Positions 6,224 to 8,674 of a stretch of DNA of 8,674 bases are shown here, piece after piece; position 1 is the first letter of the stretch, and each line of letters opens with the position of its first letter. The position numbers and the translations under genes were made by a program. The DNA is from Pseudomonadaceae bacterium UBA836. Its GTDB lineage: Bacteria; Pseudomonadota; Gammaproteobacteria; Pseudomonadales; Pseudomonadaceae. The DNA lies in contig DBHE01000056.1 in the NCBI GenBank assembly GCA_002296055.1, forward strand, positions 1 through 8,674, read 5' to 3'. Below the pieces are notes generated by a model that saw only the letters and a list, made by a program, of their open reading frames with translations, made no database searches and was not told the DNA's origin.

Positions 6224-8596
6224 ATGTCCCGCGCCAGCACCCACCACCGCCTCACCCTCAGCGCCTCGGCACTCTGTTTGGCAATTGCCGCCGCCAGTGC
6301 TCTGCCACTGCATGCCGCCCCTCTTGCCAGTGCGCAGCTACAGAGCCTGCAGATTCCAGCCGGCACCCTGGCCACTAGCCTGAGCACCTTCGCCCAACGC
6401 AGCGGCATTACCTTGTCGTACGCGCCCGAGCTGGTGCAAGGGCTGCGCAGCCCAGGCCTGGACGGCGCCGTCAGCGTTGAGGCAGCACTTAACGAACTCC
6501 TGGCCGGTACCGGGCTGATCGCCCGTCAAGGGAGCGCAGGCTACGTGATTCTGGCCGCCGCGGACGATGCTAGCTACCAGCTTGCCCCGCTGACCGTCGA
6601 AGGCCAGGCAGTGCAGCAAACGGGCGTTGCCCCGGTTAATGGCTATCGTGCGGCGATCAGCCGAGGCGCTACCAAAACCGATACGCCCATTCTGGAAACT
6701 GCACAAAGCATCAGTGTGGTCACCGCCGAGCAAATCGCCGATCGCAAGGTGACCAGTGTCGAGGATGCAGTGGCCTACACCGCCGGTGTGCGGATCGGCG
6801 CCGCCGGCCTCGATCCCCGCTTTGATCAGATCAACATTCGCGGCTACGCCGCCGTGACCAACGCCGATTACCTTGACGGGCTGCGCCAGCCCAATACCGG
6901 CTGGCTGTCCTATTTCAGCAGTGAGCCCTTTAGCCTTGAGCGCATTGAGGTGCTGAAGGGCCCCTCCTCCGTGCTCTATGGTCAGATCAGCCCCGGCGGC
7001 ATGATTAACCGGGTCAGCAAGCGCCCCAGCGAAGACGCCGTTGAGCAAGTCGAGCTGCAGTATGGCAACCATGATCACATTCAGGGCCAGTTCGATATTG
7101 GCGGCAAACTGACCGATGACGGCAGCGTGCTCTACCGTCTGGTCGGCGTAGCCCGCGACGCTGACACCGACATCGATCAGGTGCCCAACAACATCGGCCT
7201 CATCGCGCCATCACTGACCTGGCGTATCAACGATCAGACCGACCTGACTCTGCTCGCCCAGTACCAGGACCGCGAAACTGCCGGCGCACCCCGGCCATAT
7301 CAATCCGGCACCGAGCTGACGGATTTCTGGCCCGGCGATGAAGATTTCGACAAGCTTGATCAACAGCAGCATCAGCTCGGTTACGAATTCGAGCACCGCT
7401 TCAACGACACCTTCACGCTGCAGCACAACCTGCGCTATGGCAACGTAGATACGGTCAACCAGTACACCAGCTCAAGTCTGGCCGCCGGCAGCACCAGTGT
7501 GCTCAACCGCACTGCCTGGGGCGTGTATGAAGAAATGGACTCGGTCACCACCGACACCCGCCTGATCTCGCGCTTCGCCACCGGTGCACTGGAGCATACG
7601 CTACTGACCGGCCTGGATTACGCCTGGCTGGACTTTGATGTCACCTACGCGATGGGCACCGCTCCCAGCATCGACATCAACAACCCTGACCACAATCAGC
7701 CTATCGCCAAACCTACCAGCGTACTGGTAGACCAGAGCGGCACGTCCCACCGCAGCGGCGCTTACCTGCAGGATCAGATCGAGCTAGGCAACTGGCGGCT
7801 GTCTGCTGGCCTGCGCCAGGACTGGGTGAACACCGAAAAGACCAATAACCTGAACGGCGTAAAAACCAAAACCCACGATGACCAGACCACCGGTCAGCTG
7901 GGCGCACTCTATCTATTCGACTCAGGCTTTGCGCCCTACATCAGCTACGCTCAGTCATTCCTGCCACAAACCGGCAGCGATCGCTTTGGCAACGACTTCA
8001 AGCCAACCGAAGGTGAGCAATTGGAGTTGGGTATCAAGTATCAGCCGCCTGGCAGCAACACCCTGCTGACGGCCTCTGTGTATGAACTGGTGCAGTCCAA
8101 CAGCCTGACCCGCGACACCACCGACCCAAGCGGCACCTCCAGCGTACAGAAAGGTGAGGAAACCTCGCGCGGCCTTGAACTGGAAGCGGTATCGGACCTG
8201 ACCCGCAACCTGCGCCTGCTGGCTAGCTACACCTACAACGACGCAGAAGTGACCGAAAGCAACGACGGCGACAAGGGCAAGACGCCGACACTGAACCCCC
8301 GCCACCTTGCAAGTCTGTGGGTCAACTACCGCATCGACGCCGGTCCACTGCGTGGCTTGGCCCTGTCTGGCGGCAGCCGTTACACCGGCAGCACCTATGC
8401 CAACACCGCCAATACCGAGAAGAACGAGGACTACACCCTGGTGGATGTGGGCGCCTACTATGATCTTGCCAGCGGCATGCGTCTGGGCGTCAACGCCCGC
8501 AACCTCAGCGACGAGCGTTACATCGTGTGCGATGGCGGCTACTGCTATCGCGGCGAAGGCCGCTCGTTGATCGGCAGCGTCAGCTACCGCTGGTAA
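6224..8596 (+). CDS. TonB-dependent siderophore receptor with STN signalling domain (FhuA/FoxA-like transducer)
   Basis: A 790-residue outer-membrane receptor that imports a ferric siderophore using TonB energy and reports its binding to FecR. Residues 1-31 are a signal peptide (hydrophobic core SALCLAIAAASALPL, cleavage near LHA/AP). Residues about 38-112 are the periplasmic STN domain, present only in signal-transducing receptors. A TonB-box-like APLTVEGQ is at 121-128. The plug domain covers about 152-267 with the hallmarks INIRGYA, ERIEVLKGPSSVLYGQ and PGGMINRVSKRP. The 22-strand barrel fills the rest and ends in SVSYRW, with an aromatic last residue as needed for barrel insertion; RNLSDERY is the conserved penultimate-strand motif. 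Cys769 and Cys774, the only cysteines outside the signal peptide, fall at the place of the disulfide of ferrichrome-type receptors, which favours a hydroxamate siderophore, though the ligand is not proven. Length is normal and no frameshift is seen. It is the third gene of the sigma/FecR/receptor cassette. Confidence 0.95.
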   Translation: MSRASTHHRLTLSASALCLAIAAASALPLHAAPLASAQLQSLQIPAGTLATSLSTFAQRSGITLSYAPELVQGLRSPGLDGAVSVEAALNELLAGTGLIARQGSAGYVILAAADDASYQLAPLTVEGQAVQQTGVAPVNGYRAAISRGATKTDTPILETAQSISVVTAEQIADRKVTSVEDAVAYTAGVRIGAAGLDPRFDQINIRGYAAVTNADYLDGLRQPNTGWLSYFSSEPFSLERIEVLKGPSSVLYGQISPGGMINRVSKRPSEDAVEQVELQYGNHDHIQGQFDIGGKLTDDGSVLYRLVGVARDADTDIDQVPNNIGLIAPSLTWRINDQTDLTLLAQYQDRETAGAPRPYQSGTELTDFWPGDEDFDKLDQQQHQLGYEFEHRFNDTFTLQHNLRYGNVDTVNQYTSSSLAAGSTSVLNRTAWGVYEEMDSVTTDTRLISRFATGALEHTLLTGLDYAWLDFDVTYAMGTAPSIDINNPDHNQPIAKPTSVLVDQSGTSHRSGAYLQDQIELGNWRLSAGLRQDWVNTEKTNNLNGVKTKTHDDQTTGQLGALYLFDSGFAPYISYAQSFLPQTGSDRFGNDFKPTEGEQLELGIKYQPPGSNTLLTASVYELVQSNSLTRDTTDPSGTSSVQKGEETSRGLELEAVSDLTRNLRLLASYTYNDAEVTESNDGDKGKTPTLNPRHLASLWVNYRIDAGPLRGLALSGGSRYTGSTYANTANTEKNEDYTLVDVGAYYDLASGMRLGVNARNLSDERYIVCDGGYCYRGEGRSLIGSVSYRW

Positions 8597-8674
8597 ACCT
8601 GATTGCCCCGCATTAGGGTCTGTTGACGTTTCATTCATCCGCCTGTTGCTGCCTGTAAAGCCGCCAATCAAGGA
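8597..8674 (+). other. Region after the receptor gene, with a possible ribosome binding site for the next gene
   Basis: These 78 bases hold no gene and no hairpin with a T-run. TTGACG at 8623-8628 resembles a -35 element but no good -10 follows at the right distance. The last bases, AAGGA (8670-8674), look like a Shine-Dalgarno sequence, so a gene on the + strand probably starts within about 10 bases of the window's end. In related clusters this is often an accessory gene for siderophore iron release, but nothing here shows it. Confidence 0.3.

Noticed and set aside
6338..7078. Long antisense reading frame (246 codons) opposite the receptor gene
   Set aside because: It is fully inside a strongly conserved receptor coding region, its translation shows no recognisable domain, and long antisense frames are common in GC-rich genes.
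8612..8635. GGGTCTGTTGACG sequence as an insertion-sequence end or promoter
   Set aside because: No matching inverted copy, target duplication or transposase is in the window, and no -10 fits the TTGACG.
7955..8671. Antisense reading frame of 238 codons opposite the receptor 3' end
   Set aside because: It mirrors the receptor's codon pattern, is rich in Ala/Val/Gly/Gln, and has no motif or clear start site.
1..8674. CRISPR arrays, tRNA/rRNA genes, phage or transposon genes
   Set aside because: I saw no regularly spaced repeats, no tRNA-like folded segment and no mobile-element protein; coding sequence covers almost the whole window.

Overview
The window is GC-rich, densely coding Gammaproteobacterial DNA with every supported gene on the + strand. 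Gene content points to a Pseudomonas-type genome, possibly the Halopseudomonas side of the family: a 7TM-DISM diguanylate cyclase, a FecI/FecR/TonB-receptor iron module with a Fur box, a DUF486 membrane protein and a GFA-like DUF6151 protein. The genus is an inference from gene style, not from a marker gene.

Left part (1-3274): the 3' end of a GGDEF-EAL or EAL protein with a complete cyclic-di-GMP phosphodiesterase active site; then, 20 bp on, a small cysteine-rich GFA-superfamily (DUF6151-like) protein; then a 575-residue membrane diguanylate cyclase with a signal peptide, an extracytoplasmic sensor domain, seven membrane segments and a GGEEF catalytic domain with an inhibitory site. A degrading and a synthesising enzyme for the same second messenger therefore lie less than 1 kb apart, which suggests but does not prove related roles.

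Middle part (3275-4570): a stand-alone YgeA-type amino-acid (Asp/Glu-like) racemase with the Thr/Cys version of the catalytic pair, and a 116-residue four-helix DUF486/DMT-like membrane protein. No functional link to their neighbours is visible.

Right part (4571-8674): a complete cell-surface signalling cassette for iron uptake. A Fur box inside a candidate promoter precedes an ECF sigma factor of the FecI type. Two bases after its stop begins a FecR-type membrane anti-sigma regulator, and 109 bp further a TonB-dependent siderophore receptor that carries the N-terminal STN signalling domain. In this known arrangement, iron shortage lifts Fur repression of the sigma/regulator pair. Siderophore binding to the receptor is signalled through its STN domain to FecR, and the sigma factor is activated to transcribe the receptor gene. 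The receptor's C-terminal cysteine pair and overall style resemble hydroxamate-siderophore receptors (FhuA/FoxA-like), but the ligand cannot be read from sequence. The last 78 bp hold no gene and end in a Shine-Dalgarno-like AAGGA, so another gene probably starts just outside.

I found no CRISPR array, tRNA, rRNA, insertion sequence or phage gene, and no clearly undescribed system. The most unusual details are a 19-bp tandem duplication across the FecR stop codon, an extra periplasmic cysteine pair in FecR, and a strong ribosome binding site ahead of the cyclase that serves only a mini-ORF.
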